Assembly: GCA_033557685.1 (NCBI GenBank)
Contig: JAWQRN010000120.1
Location: 1 to 37,558 of the forward strand
Direction of reading: 5' to 3'
DNA: 37,558 nt
Source of the DNA: Sperchopsis tessellata
Lineage: Eukaryota; Arthropoda; Insecta; Coleoptera; Hydrophilidae
A program made the translations under genes and the position numbers. A model generated the notes under the pieces. It did not search any database and had not been told where the DNA came from. It saw nothing but the letters and a program-made list of their open reading frames with translations. Numbering within the stretch: position 1 is the first letter of the stretch; each line of letters opens with the position of its first letter. This document shows, one piece after another, positions 1 to 11,692 of this stretch.

Positions 1-77
1 TAGCTGGTAGACTTTTAAGAGTTGGTTACAAAATACACAATTGTATGTATTTGTATATTGATGTGCTAAGCGTATAT
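1..77 (+). repeat. 77-bp dispersed repeat, copy 1
   Basis: These 77 bases recur without a mismatch at 10567-10643. The identity stops at the same point in both copies, after the string gctaagcgtatat. The copy begins at the window edge, so the true element may extend further left. Copy 2 sits directly beside a long TA microsatellite. The family is not recognised; a recent dispersed or segmental duplication is the simplest reading. Confidence 0.9.
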
Positions 78-549
78 TAATATTTTTATTATTTATGAAT
101 TGGTAATACATAACATTGTCAATTACAGAAAACATACGTACCTTAGTAGGTTGTGTTAGGTAAATATTCCTTACAAATCTTCTATCCTCTAAAACAATTT
201 ATGGTCAATAGGTACTTTATCCTAACTACCTATTCTGCTATGTATAATTTATATAATTAATTTAGTTGTTATTGACGTCATCTATTAAAAATAATTAGAA
301 AAATATTATTAGCATATTTGGTAGCACATTCATGTTTGTAAATTATATGAATTCACACTCCTTAATATTTTACTTGTAAATATAATAGCCATTATTACGG
401 AAGTAAAATCCTATAATTTCGTTACATAAAAAAATAACTAAAAATAAAAAGAATATATTGCCTATAATATCAATTTAGCTGCACTTTCTAACCATAATAT
501 TATATGTTAAAAAGTTTACTTACATTAAAATAGTATATTGCAACACGAG

Positions 550-552
550 ATA

Positions 553-607
<55 letters not shown>
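550..607. repeat. TA dinucleotide microsatellite
   Basis: An almost uninterrupted (TA)n tract of about 58 bases. An apparent ORF running through it on the minus strand reads as alternating Tyr-Ile and is an artefact of the repeat. Confidence 0.97.
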
Positions 608-611
<4 letters not shown>

Positions 612-2866
612 TTCTATCCAGCTTATAATAAATTTGTCTTATGACCAGATTTGAGCATATGATATCCCGCATTTCCTTTCTTTGATCAGTTGATGAATAT
701 TGGTCACAAAAAAATTGATGGTCCAATATTTTATGTTCATTTCACAAATAGTAAATGCATATATTTACACAAATGCTTTTGTTCTTGAAGTTTTCGTAAG
801 TAGCATAAAGAGATAATAAATTTAACTTTCTCAGTCTAACGTATTTTTTAAAATAGCTGTCCTAACGTTATATACTGAGTTATGGCACCCCTAGTCCTTG
901 GCGAATGGTAGTTAGTTGTTCAAGTGAATGATTAACTTACATTATAGCAACAGTTAAAATATTTTAGCCTTTTTAGTAAACTATTATATTATATAAAGAG
1001 CATGATGTAAACTATTAATAATAGTTCTGCTGTTGAATTTGAAGGCTATGTTTCTCTATGGAGCCATATGGTCCACTGCATAGAATCTCTTTTGGTAGAT
1101 ATACATTTTTACTAATACTTTCACACTGTTCAGTGTCTGGGCTAGAATCTGCATTTCTTAAATGCTGTATCTATTCTCTTGTTGGCCCTTTACATTATAG
1201 AGTTTTTATTTAGTTTCTCTTTGCTGCTGTCTGATTGGCTTTTTGCTTCTATTACACTAAGTCTTAAAAAGACAGACAAACTTGATTCATCTAACTTTAT
1301 AATGATAAGCCTTGTATTTATGCAAGAGTATGGATGCTTTATTTCTTCAGCATTTGTTTATACCCCCAGAATAACATAGTTTAGTACCAAGTCAAAATGC
1401 CACAAATATGTTTCAACTTCAAAATATATGGACGTCATCAATTGAAATCTAATTCCCAATTGACATTATGCATTTCGACTTTTCTCACACCTTTAATAAG
1501 GTTTTTTATGCCACTACTCAGTTTACAAATTGGAACATTTCATATTTGGCAATGCTGAGTGTGATGTTGCAGTGCTTTCTTCTGAGGTTGGCTCTTTTTT
1601 TGGTATATGACACTGATCTCCAATTTAATGTTTCATGACACTGTAGTAAATATATCGCAGATATAAAATTTTCAACAACCATTGGATACATGATGCCAGT
1701 TTACATTCTAACACAGACTCACTTGTCCTATGATGTCAGAATAACTAATCCCACGAAACCTACTGTATTTTGTGGCTGGGAATCCATTTGAACCTGTTGA
1801 ATAATCTGGGAATTTCTGTTACTAGGGACCTGTTACGGATAGAGCATATGCTTCTTTGGTCTGCAGAGCTAATACCTCTGTATGTCTTTTCCGAAGAACC
1901 TTTTCTAATCTCATATATATAAGATATATATACACCCACTTATGGTATCATCTGTAAGTATATAGTCTCCTTGATTGGTGAGAGATATTAGTATGTAAGA
2001 GAGTGGGCAAAAATGAGCTACATGCCCTTTCCCCCTGCTGTGGGGTCATTTTTATGAAGACGGGCTTTGTAGTAACCCCCAACTTTATGTATCCTGCGAG
2101 GTCAGTTCGGTGTGAACTTGGCACACTTGTTCCATATCTGTAACAACTTCAGATTGACAAATTGTGAACAATTTCTCATAAAAATTAAAACTAAATTTTC
2201 TTATTTTGAAACTTGGAAATGTGCTGACATAAATCCCAGCACATGGCTTACTTACGAGCTAAATTGTCTTAATGTATAACATTATACTTCACTTTATTTT
2301 TATTAAATTATTTATGTTAAAATCTATTGACTAGAGCCCTAATTTATAATGAAATAAACCATCTTAGTTTATAGGATACCACAGTTAAAATTGACGTTAA
2401 ACTTCTTCTTTTTAAAATTCTACAAACCTTCATTACAAGACAAAACAATTACACCTAATTTTTTTTCTATTATATTCCTGCTGATAAATAACTCATCAAT
2501 TATTTAAAACTTTCAAAGAATTTTATTAAAGAAAAATATATTTTCTTATAAAGGAATTATTGATGTAGCTTTGTTTTTGTATTTTGTTTACTTCTTCCTA
2601 ATCATAAATAAGTGGTTATAAAGTACTAAAATATTTTTATAGATGTGTTTCAATGATGGATTAATATGTAGCAGTTACCAGTTTTATAATAAAAAAAAAA
2701 CATTTGTTTAGATGCTCTTTTTTGAGTTTTTTAACTTTTATTCAATCAGCAAATTAATATTCTGTTAATTAAAAGTTTTATAGTTCGTGTCTAGCAAACC
2801 GATTCTTCAATCAACCCAAAATCTGATAAAATTGGATTATAAACCTTTTTCTATTTTAAACCTGTG

Positions 2867-2874
2867 TTATATAT

Positions 2875-2920
<46 letters not shown>

Positions 2921-2930
2921 ATGTATATAT
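2867..2930. repeat. TA microsatellite with TGTGTATG interruptions
   Basis: A (TA)n tract with short CA/TG variants at both ends, lying within the presumed intron upstream of the exon at 3129. Confidence 0.95.
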
Positions 2931-3128
2931 TTTTTATTATTACTATACAAGCTTATTTTCAATTAATATTAGTCGATTTTCTTTAAACATTATTAAATGT
3001 ATAGGTATAATAAAATTTGCATTAATCTGCACCATTAAATTTTATTTGCAATACCATAATTAAACAATTTGCTACAGACTTAGTAGCAGCTAACTAGGCA
3101 TGAGCTATTTAGGTTAATTTTGCTTTAG

Positions 3129-3212
3129 GCGGCGAAACTACAACCCAAGAAACTGTGACCGAAATTACAGATTATGAATATCCAACGAACGCTACTGATT
3201 TCGAAGCTCCAG
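3129..3212 (+). CDS. Penultimate coding exon of a GPI-anchored-type protein
   Basis: An 84-nt exon flanked by an acceptor (TTTTGCTTTAG) and a donor (CCAG then GTATTT). It begins with two bases completing a codon, then reads 27 open codons and leaves one base. Its reading frame therefore joins cleanly to the exon at 5747. The encoded stretch begins GETTTQETVTEITDYEYP and continues PTNATDFEAP. It is rich in Thr, Glu and Tyr and has an N-glycosylation-like NAT site, as expected of an extracellular stalk near the membrane. Upstream exons lie outside the window or were not recognised. Insect immunoglobulin-type adhesion proteins (Lachesin or DIP type) often end like this, but no domain here proves that family. 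Confidence 0.6.
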
Positions 3213-5746
3213 GTATTTTAAATAATGTGCTTCTACTAATGTGACTAACCGTAATTAATAAATCGTAATTAACATATCATTCATCTTGAACACATAAATT
3301 TAAGTTTGTCCCCTATAATTTATTTGCATGATATGTTTCTCCCATTACACTGATGACTATTAAAACAAAAACAAACCACTATATGAATTTATTTGGTAAA
3401 GATATAATGCACATAGAATATACATTGACATACACACAGCGTTTATACAGTCTACACATCAAAAAATTACAAAATGTAGACTTTATACTAACACTGATAT
3501 ATACTTAGATCCAATAACAACTATTATGTATTATGTATGAATGTGGAAGTCTATTACATTTAATATTATGTATTATGTTCAATAAATATTTATTCTTTAA
3601 AATATAGGAGAATTTTACAACAATACCAAGAAATCAGTGAAAAGAAATTTGTAATATTTAATGTTTATTCTGTAAGAGATAATTTCAATATGAGGTGAAT
3701 ATGTACTATAATTTCATCTGAGAATATTGTAACAGTTAATCAAAAAATGGATTAATGATATAACCCAGAAGAATGCAATAGTAACAAACAAGTGGATATA
3801 ACTATATTCATCGATGGACGTATCAATAAACCCATTTATTGAATATTCTCATGCCTGTGGTCTCCATTCACCTACAATACACTGGATTCACAGTTTTATA
3901 TTCCTAGTTCACTTAGCAGCTTGATCGTTAACGACTACATACCTAGGCAACATTTTTTTTATTATCTTAAAAATAAGTAAATGTATGTCAGGTTTGTTCT
4001 ACCTAACTTGTTATTTTGATGGTAAGTAGTTAAAAAAGAAAACCCCAGTAGTCCGTTTTGCTTTATAGATATTATTCAAATGAGTGAATTTCTATAATTG
4101 AGGTATTAGAGGTTTCCAACCTAAAGATGGAAGATTTCTCAAATCAATAATATGATAAAATAATAGCTAAGACTGTTAAACTTAATACATTTTTGTTCCT
4201 ATTTGTGAACTTATGAAATTATAATACAATGCTACAATTTTGGCTTCAATCATTTTCTATAAGCCTATTTCAGAGGCACGAACAGTCGAGGCAATTTATT
4301 GATAATATTAGAGGGACTTTGAAATATATTTGTCCCTTTGACAAGTTGTCAAAATTACTAGTTGAAAATATGTGGAAACTACTTATTTATAAAATTCTTG
4401 TCACAATATCATGTAAGGTTATGTTTCAGTTGATATTTAAAATAGAATTCACCCATATGCAAATCTATCCCTGCCTGTGAAATAGTCAGATATGTACATG
4501 TTGTAGTGTTTGTTATAAGTTTTTATTGACTTAGCGATCCACATGTCATATTTATTATCTAGTATAAATGACTATATTTTGTAGGGATAGGGAAAAAATA
4601 TTCCTTTATTACATATTAAATTCCATAGGCTTAAACAGAACTGATATTTTGGAAATCTGTACAGCTGTGCCATTTAATAAAATATTACTTACCAGATATT
4701 GCAAAGTATAATAATATCTACGCTAAGTGGCACCCTTACATATTGAGTGACAAAAGTTTAGAGATAATTTATTCAAATTGACACAAATTGCCTTTTGCAA
4801 AAATTCCTGGAAGAGTAAATATTATTTTTTAAAATAGATTTTTAAGCCAACTTTAATTCCAACTTTCATTTGATTTTGATTCTTCGAATTCTTTTAGATA
4901 GCAATCCAAGATTTTCTTTTTATTTTGGTACATCTTGTTGATATCAAAATGACATACATAAAAATATTTGCAAGAAGATAAACAATTGAAAACACAAAAA
5001 TCAGCATTTGTGTACATCCGGAAGAGAGTCTTCATAGTGCTTCTCAACTAATCGCTGTAGAAAATTAAGTTAGATAAAGATCAATATTTTCAATACTAAC
5101 AAAGAAATCATATTGACCCCATTCATGAGCTTATTGAAGTTGACTCTGATTGTCGATAACAATTTTGAGAAACTGTGGATATGAGTTACAATAATCCTTC
5201 AGACAGATGTATTGTGAAAACCTACAATATCCAGAACTATGGTTCTGGTCCCCATTGTACCTATTGTCTATAATACTGTACTTGCAACAGTAAAGTCTTA
5301 ATATGAGTATATAATAACTGCAGATGTAGTAATGATAATCTTATGAAAAATAGAAATATAGATAAAAAATGTAACAACTTCTATACAGAAAGTAGAAACT
5401 ACCATAGGAAATATTTGAATGTAGAAGAGGAATACTACATTCAATATAAAATATGAAGATTGTGCTAATGGATTACTTGTCATGAAATTATTTGACATAA
5501 CAAGTTATGTGATGTTCAGAGTCAATAAGTACATTTCATAAAAAGACGTTTAAATAATTCAATGAGTACTTAGCGGGTGATTAACAGTTTCAATGAGTGT
5601 TTAACATATACATATTTATAAGAACCACTGCCAGCTATACCTGTTACAATTTACAATATACACTTTTCCCTACTTTGTTTTTATTTTTTCAAAGTTTGTT
5701 ATTTTATAGCTTTGGTATGTAATATTAATTCAACTTTTTTTTACAG
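3213..5746 (+). other. Intron between the last two exons of the GPI-protein gene
   Basis: It is bounded by a GTATTT donor and a T-rich ACAG acceptor. The sequence is AT-rich and non-coding; I saw no recognisable mobile element or conserved ORF in its 2,534 bases. Confidence 0.55.
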
Positions 5747-5829
5747 GAAACTTTGCTGTATGTAGTGTTCCAAGTGAGATCCTCACTACAACGATAGCAC
5801 TGATATGCTTATGTTTGAATTTTATATAG
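5747..5829 (+). CDS. Terminal coding exon with GPI-attachment-type hydrophobic tail
   Basis: A polypyrimidine tract and TTTTTTTTACAG precede this exon. The first two bases complete a Gly codon with the base left by the exon at 3129. The frame then runs NFAVCSVPSEILTTTI and ALICLCLNFI to a TAG at 5827. Small residues are followed by a short spacer and a hydrophobic C-terminus with no cytoplasmic tail. That is the usual layout of a GPI-anchor signal, so the mature protein would sit on the outer cell surface. An untranslated region of about 230 bases follows and ends near the AATAAA at 6054. A single-pass membrane protein with no tail is the main alternative. Confidence 0.65.
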
Positions 5830-6053
5830 ATAATTTTAATTTATGAATTGTGATAAAACTAACGAATTTGTACAGGAAAGTTGTAAATTTGTAAATTGTA
5901 CATATTATTTTAAGTGAATCCAGATTAATAATATATTTTATTACAAATGTTTTAAGATATTTCACCAAAGTGTACTTCTGTAAGTCTATGTATAAATTTA
6001 TCGTTGTAGATATGTGTTATTTAATTTCCAAACAACTAGTCTCAAACAAGTCA

Positions 6054-6059
6054 AATAAA
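6054..6059 (+). terminator. Polyadenylation signal AATAAA
   Basis: The hexamer lies 225 bases after the stop codon at 5829 and is followed by the T/GT-rich stretch TTTTTAGGTTTGCATTTTG, as expected of a cleavage region. It would close the plus-strand GPI-protein gene near 6075. Confidence 0.6.
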
Positions 6060-6689
6060 GTTTTTAGGTTTGCATTTTGTATTTTTTTGTCATTTCCTGG
6101 GAACATAGATTCTTATTAAGTTATTCTTCATATTTGTAACATTTTATAAAGCTTCACAAACCCCTAAAAGTTTGGGGGCTCTCTAAAAGTTTGGTAGTAG
6201 ACATCCAGCAGCTGCTGAAATTAAGTACAGAATTTATCAGAAAATATATTTCAAAATTAATAACAAGTGTCTGCCTTATTAATGTTATATGCCAATTTGC
6301 CAAAATTTCAAAGAAGAGTTTATATACAGGTGTTGTTTAATTGCATTCCGATACTTGAATATATGATTCCTTGGCTAATTTTAAGAGAAAAAGTTCATAT
6401 AAAGATAGGTCTTAAATGCGTTCATTTTCAAGTTGAATGTTTTGATCTCTATTTGATTTTATTTTTTTTTTCACATTTTTCATAATTAAATATGGGTTAA
6501 TATTTTTTTGGGGGGTTGTGTATACTTTTTCCATCCCAAATTTTATTCTGGTACATCACTGGTATTTAAAGTTGTTTAGTTACATATTTTTGATATCTCT
6601 GTTTGTAATGTACTTAACAAAACTGACATAGGCACACTATCAAAAAGTATGAGAGGGAGAACAACATACCACTTCACCCAGATTCTTGA

Positions 6690-7965
6690 GAGAAGGTAGC
6701 TGTTGGAATTTATTTCAAGACTCTGTAAGCTTAAACAGCAGTTCATAGTGAATACCCTATCACCATGTTACAATGCCAGACAGCAGACCAGTGGCGGCTT
6801 AAAGCTGATGCAATTCTGCTATACGAGACTCACCTCTCGAAAAATAAACAGCTCAAGCTCCCGAAATATGTCATGTAGTGAACGATAGACCTGGATGGAT
6901 ACAATATTGTGGTACTGCAATTATCAACAAGAGAAACCTGCAGCACGCAGTAGTTGATAGTCCACTACTCCAGACAGTTGAAGTGACTACGGTGATAGCT
7001 ACAATTTCCGGGCAAGAGATGTTACTCGCTGTATTATATAACCCTCCAAACCTTTGACTCAAGGTATATGGCCTATCCTTCTGCAAAGCATAAAATCACC
7101 AGTTATTATAGCTGGAGATTTAAATGTTAAGTATCAAGCCTGGAACTCTTGGATAAGAAATTCTAAGGACCGGTGTTGTACCATTATGCTGAATCATAGT
7201 CTCTCTTAAGGAACTGACTCACTTCCTCTTCCAGGGAGGAAATGGTGATGTCCTTGGCGTGGTTATAATCTGTACAATTAGAAATTACTATAGAATATGG
7301 TTTCTGTCTGAACTGGATAGCAATCACAACAAACTGAAGGGCTCTGGTCCAAAAGTTATACAACGAAATTGACTGGGCAAGTGTACTGCAAAGATTGGCC
7401 AAGTGGCAGGTGAAGCTTTTGAGCTGAAATCTCTAGCAGAAGATGATCTACCGGTAGAAAAGCTCATAGAGTCGATGAAAAGTTGCCTTGCATAGGCTGA
7501 CTAGATGCAAATGAATGCACATCAGCAAAAATCAAGAAGCACGGTCTGGCTCACCGGAACCAGAAGTAGGCTGATACAGCCTCGGTAATGTCACCTACTA
7601 ACAAGTCAGTCTAGCAGTGCACTAGAAGGTTGCTGAAATTCACTATGGTTCATAAGGACTTGTTGGTGTTGATACTCTTGTCTTCGATCACGACGGCAAA
7701 GTTGAACTAGTAGCAAACACACTTGAAGGACAGTTTACACCTAACCCTCCTGCGAAAGTAGCAGAAAATGTATATTTCAAACCCTATGTTGTTCGATATT
7801 TCGAACAACAGGCTGTACTCGAGGCACAGCTTATCACCATATGAGAAGTGTTTGCAATGAAAATAATAACAGAACCACGTGAAGAAATAAGGCTAGTTTT
7901 CAAGATAGAATCCCGAAGAAGACTAGTCGTCCATGTACTAAGATATTTTGGAGTACTACCTGTTA
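6690..7965 (+). pseudogene. Jockey-type LINE, endonuclease part, decayed
   Basis: Translation with frame changes gives a clear apurinic-type endonuclease domain of non-LTR retrotransposons. In order it reads DAILLYETHLSKNKQLKLPK (near 6807), then AVVDSPLLQTVE, ISGQEMLLAVLYNPPN, then an AGDLN-like segment with AWNSW and IRNSK, then a PLPGRKW/GNGDV-like block. Farther on, FDHDGKVELVANTLEGQFTP (near 7690) is the linker that precedes the reverse transcriptase in Jockey-clade elements. Several stops and frameshifts interrupt it, and the reverse transcriptase itself is missing. The element would nick genomic DNA to prime its own reverse transcription; this copy is dead. Confidence 0.8.
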
Positions 7966-8829
7966 ATTAATATTAAAGAAGAAAATATCAAGGTTGATAC
8001 ATTGGTTAGTTCTCTATCGTTAAAAACGTACCATGTGGTTAAGAACCTATTTCATCCTACATATTCTAAGAAGAATTTTAGAGCTATATGTAGCTGGAAA
8101 ATGAATTCAAGATTCAGTGTATCATTGTGAAATTGCTGCCGTTGTTTCTGTCTATCTCTGAACTTAACGTACTAAGGCTATATGACTAAAAAGGCTTATC
8201 GGTTCGAAACATTTTTTATTATTCAGATACGCAGTGAGTCTCTTGCTGTACTCTTAAACTATGCAAAAAGTATCCCATACCAGAATAACGCAATAATTTC
8301 AAAACAATATAAAAGTTTTTTTTGTAAATGCGAATTATTTTGATGTGTTTCTGACAATTATTTTGTATTTTAGTTACATTCATGTGTACAAGTTAAACAC
8401 GAATAAAAAAAATGACGCTGATGGATGAAAGATTTGAATTCAATTTCAAAAAGTAAATGATGCACAGTTATAAACATGCTTAAAGCACGCTTGTATGAAT
8501 ATAGAGCCATATACAGTTTGTTGCTGAACCTACTAAATTATAAATACTACTTACCTGCTATACCATCATACTTATATCGTCGGCATACTACTAAAAAACT
8601 CTAATTTAGCCGTTTTCAAGAAGCAGAAAATACACTGCTTCTAATAAAATTAAATAAATTCTGCGATAACCAGACAAATCACACGAGTTCCACAAACATC
8701 AATATTCACCTTCATTTTAAAACTAGACACCCAGAATAACTATAGATTTCAAGTGGAACATGTCAATTTTGGTTTCAAGGGAAAGTTCAAAACCACTATC
8801 GAATATTTTTTTTGTTCAGCCCTTTCATT
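7966..8829. other. Intergenic, no recognised feature
   Basis: AT-rich sequence with only short random ORFs. I saw no continuation of the LINE reverse transcriptase after its linker, so the insertion probably ends close to 7965. Confidence 0.4.
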
Positions 8830-8950
8830 CCCAGCCACCCCAACTTTGAAATCTCAAATTCCCTTCTCTATCTTGTGACACATCATTTTGAGAGAATACG
8901 AATCCACATATTGATCTTCTAGAAAAACTGAGTACATTTCTTAAGAAACA
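8830..8950 (-). pseudogene. Possible LINE RNase H relic
   Basis: One minus-strand frame reads VGVAGNERAE at about 8815-8850, very close to the H-V-G-x-x-G-N-E-x-A-D block of RNase H domains in insect LINEs. The flanking frame is broken and neighbouring RNase H motifs are not clear, so this is tentative. Confidence 0.3.
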
Positions 8951-9954
8951 CATGTGGATTATGATTGTTCCTGTCAGTACAATTGTGTTTACTGAAAAAG
9001 GTCGATTCATTATAGAAATTAATTTATCTGTCATATGTATATGACACAGTTCCTGATAAATTTGCAGTTAAAAAAAAACTAATTCGTTCTAAGCACCTTA
9101 TCCAAAGAGCCAATGTAATTGTGAATTGACTAGGTACTTTTAAAATGGAATTGGTCCACAGCAAAATTACCAAGAACTACGATATTTGCAGCTTCCGCTA
9201 GAATTCTCAGGTAATTATTTTTTTACACAAACTACAACTTTTCGTACTAAATTGAGCTCATAATTGCTGTAATAAATTTTTACCAAGGTGTCACTGATTA
9301 AAAATAGAAGCAGTTCAACGAATGCAACGATCTTCACTTAAGTGAAGATAATTTCTGTTTTCTTTACTTAAGTGTAAACCATTGTAAAACACTGTTTTTT
9401 TTTGTTATTAATACTGACACTGACAAATAACTCTGGACTCTAAATTTTAAGCCATTATAAACAATAGTTTTCTTGTTCTAATAAAAATATCTTTTTTCCC
9501 AAAAATTATACCATTTCTTTTCAATCAAAGTTTATTGATTGAAGAAAAAATACTCCTTATCGTTGATGTTACTGCAAGGCATCGTTATCTATAAAAGTAC
9601 TATTTCTTTAGTTGTTTATGGGTTTCCAAATTGGGGACGTGATAAATTCTAATAAACTTCACATTGAAATTATTAACATTACACAAATACAAAGTAAACG
9701 GAGATTATTTATACGCCAATATCGCGGACTTGGGTCATCTCCAAAAATATTAAAAGTCTAATACCACTACTTATTAGTAACAAAGTACATTTTTAATATA
9801 CCATTTGTTTGGATTTTAATTTTGTAAAAGCTATAAGATTTTTAGATTAACATATAAGGTAGAAAAACACAGAATTCTAGATGTTCTCGTGATATGTTTA
9901 GCAAACATCACCCGAAGAAAAGGATATCGGTAATTAAAAAAGCACATACAGTTG
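8951..9954. other. Intergenic, no recognised feature
   Basis: AT-rich sequence. The only notable point is a short palindrome near 9335, TTCACTTAAGTGAA, with a partial echo about 40 bases later. Confidence 0.4.
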
Positions 9955-9975
9955 TTTATTTTTAAATAGTTTATT
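9955..9975 (-). terminator. Polyadenylation signals for the cuticular protein gene
   Basis: Two minus-strand AATAAA hexamers (9960-9955 and 9975-9970) lie about 265 bases past the stop codon at 10236. They are plausible 3' ends for the cuticular protein transcript, though AATAAA is common by chance in DNA this AT-rich. Confidence 0.4.
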
Positions 9976-10235
9976 TCATTTCTTCAATGAATTAATTCAA
10001 CAAAAGCAATTATATAAATTAACAACAATAAAATAAATAATATTTGGACGTTTCAGGTTTTCCGTTAGACGAAAAATATTGCACATGCCCAGTTAATAAC
10101 AATAATACTAATCAGTTACAACAGGTCATAATAGTAAAAGTAGAATAAATATACTACTTTTAAATAAATAAATAGATGACTAATTTTCTATAGTGAGATT
10201 CTATTAATCAATTATTTGTCGATAACACAATTAAA

Positions 10236-10445
10236 TTATGTGGCAGCGTTTTCATAAGTAACTTCTGCATGGTATCCTGTGTCATCTACAAAGTATTCAA
10301 CTTTTTGCATCCTGCCATCGGGTAGACGTACGTGGTATCTTCCTTTGGCATTACCACCATCTCTAGTTTCTTCATGACCATAGTCGTTTCCATTGTCAAA
10401 ATCTCGAATTCGATATCCAAAAGCATATTTTGCGGCGTAGGACAG
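10236..10445 (-). CDS. Cuticular protein, RR-2/pro-resilin-type chitin-binding domain, last exon
   Basis: This exon encodes about 69 residues forming a Rebers-Riddiford (chitin_bind_4) domain. Key pieces are YAFGYRIRDFDNGNDYGHEE, then TRDGGNAKGRYHV, then LPDGRMQKVEYFVDDTGYHA and EVTYE before the stop. The GNDYGHEETRDG and LPDGRxQxVEYxxDxxGY patterns are closest to pro-resilin-like RR-2 proteins. These bind chitin through aromatic residues in the extracellular cuticle. The exon starts after the acceptor GTGTTGCAG in phase 0. It has no start codon, so the signal peptide and any upstream part lie on exons at higher coordinates that I could not identify. A GTG upstream of the acceptor is not a credible start. 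Confidence 0.88.
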   Translation of the reverse strand: MSYAAKYAFGYRIRDFDNGNDYGHEETRDGGNAKGRYHVRLPDGRMQKVEYFVDDTGYHAEVTYENAAT

Positions 10446-10505
10446 CTGCAACACATATATAATTATTCTTAAATGTTAGAGAAGACAAAATAATATTTTA
10501 GTTAC

Positions 10506-10507
<2 letters not shown>

Positions 10508-10558
<51 letters not shown>
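10508..10558. repeat. TA dinucleotide microsatellite
   Basis: A (TA)n tract of about 50 bases inside the presumed last intron of the cuticular protein gene, ending nine bases before copy 2 of the 77-bp repeat. Confidence 0.97.
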
Positions 10559-10560
<2 letters not shown>

Positions 10561-10566
10561 TTCTAT

Positions 10567-10643
10567 TAGCTGGTAGACTTTTAAGAGTTGGTTACAAAAT
10601 ACACAATTGTATGTATTTGTATATTGATGTGCTAAGCGTATAT
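10567..10643 (+). repeat. 77-bp dispersed repeat, copy 2
   Basis: Identical to bases 1-77. It directly follows the TA microsatellite and lies in the presumed intron of the cuticular protein gene. On the right side the copy runs into TATGTATGTAGGTATG, a degenerate microsatellite. The association with simple repeats resembles small mobile elements that carry or seed microsatellites, but no known ends were seen. Confidence 0.9.
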
Positions 10644-11692
10644 ATGTATGTAGGTATGTATCTACTAACACATTTGTAGATATTCGGCACTTTATGAATT
10701 ATAAAAAATGGCTTAATTTACTCACGCAAGCTGCCAATCACATAATCTAATCTCAAAGGAGTGAGAAGAGCGCTCGATCACTGATAAAGGGGCGACATTG
10801 TTGTTGGAATAATTGTACAAACAAAAAAATAGATGTAACTCTATTGGAAAATGGAGATATTTCCTATTGCCTTATTCAATTCGGCGGAACAGTTTCCAAT
10901 CAGGTGGAGAGTAAGAAAATTATACGACATTAGTTTTAAATAAACATACTTATCATAAGCTTGCTCTATAGTACCAGTAGACTTGCAGTTCCAGAAACTA
11001 CAATCCACAATCAACTTTGGATCAGCAAACAAAAGGCAATGGTAATAAAAAGAGCAATCACTAAGATAGACGCGTTATAGTAATCTTTTCAACTTTGTTC
11101 ATAAGCTTAAGCCATGTTATAGCTCATATCGTATCAATAATAATAAAGTATTGAAGTAAAATGACGTATCCATTATCCACACCAATCATCAAATCTCCAC
11201 AGTCAAAGAAATGTGTTGTTGTTTATTTATTTATTTAAAGTCGGCTTATTTCTGCTGATGTGGCCAGTCACCGACGCAAGGTAGTAGACTCCCACAGTTA
11301 ACTGGCTATGACATATAGAGGCCACGCTATACATATATCAAATCCCAAGTAAAAAGACTCTGAGTAAAAACACGTTTCAGTTCAATTGTACAAAATATTT
11401 CCATTAAACCAACCTCTAAAGTTGTCTGAAGTCTTTTCTAATGATAAAATAAAAACAAATAAATAATTGTGGAAATAGTAAATACAGAAATCCTGAAGTA
11501 TAAAATAAGTTAATGACGGTTAACTTGAACTCTTATGTAAATTAATTTGGAAAAACTAGTCTGGAAGATTTAAATTAAAATTAGAAATAGTTTATAAACA
11601 ATTTTCTAAATAGTAGAATAAATATTAAATTGTAAGGGGTAGACTAGTTTCGTAAAATAAACAAAAACAAGCGAACTTTAAAAACTAAGAAT
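10644..11692. other. Presumed intron or intergenic region
   Basis: No assignable exon. A minus-strand segment at 10700-10790 contains an initiator-like TTATCAGTGATC and a GTGAGT donor (near 10731), but it has no usable open frame. A patch at 11230-11340, with GATGTGGCCAGTCACCGACG nearby, is less AT-rich and may be an old mobile-element end of unknown type. Confidence 0.35.

Larger units (their letters stand above)
78..3128 (+). other. Probable intron of the GPI-protein gene, non-coding
   Basis: No convincing exon was found here on either strand. The stretch is AT-rich and contains TA microsatellites near 550-607 and 2867-2930. A less AT-rich patch at about 1500-2150 may be an old mobile-element remnant, but I could not assign it. 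The stretch ends in the acceptor TTTTGCTTTAG just before 3129, which is why I read it as the intron upstream of that exon. Confidence 0.5.

Noticed and set aside
520..726. ORF with Tyr-Ile repeats
   Set aside because: A translation of the TA microsatellite. The similar frame at 23062-23274 is rejected for the same reason.
1680..2150. Less AT-rich patch with GGGGTCATTTTTATGAAGAC
   Set aside because: I suspected a mobile-element fragment, but neither strand gives a recognisable protein or terminal motif.
10700..10790. Initiator-like TCAGTG and GTGAGT donor upstream of the cuticular exon
   Set aside because: It could be a leader exon, but no TATA box sits upstream, no start codon gives an open frame, and the phase does not match. 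Not enough to call a promoter.
10841..11032. Minus frame with DCSFWNCKSTGTIEQAYDKY
   Set aside because: It looked briefly like an exon of a cysteine-containing protein or the missing cuticular exon. No phase-0 donor fits the cuticular exon and no family motif is present.
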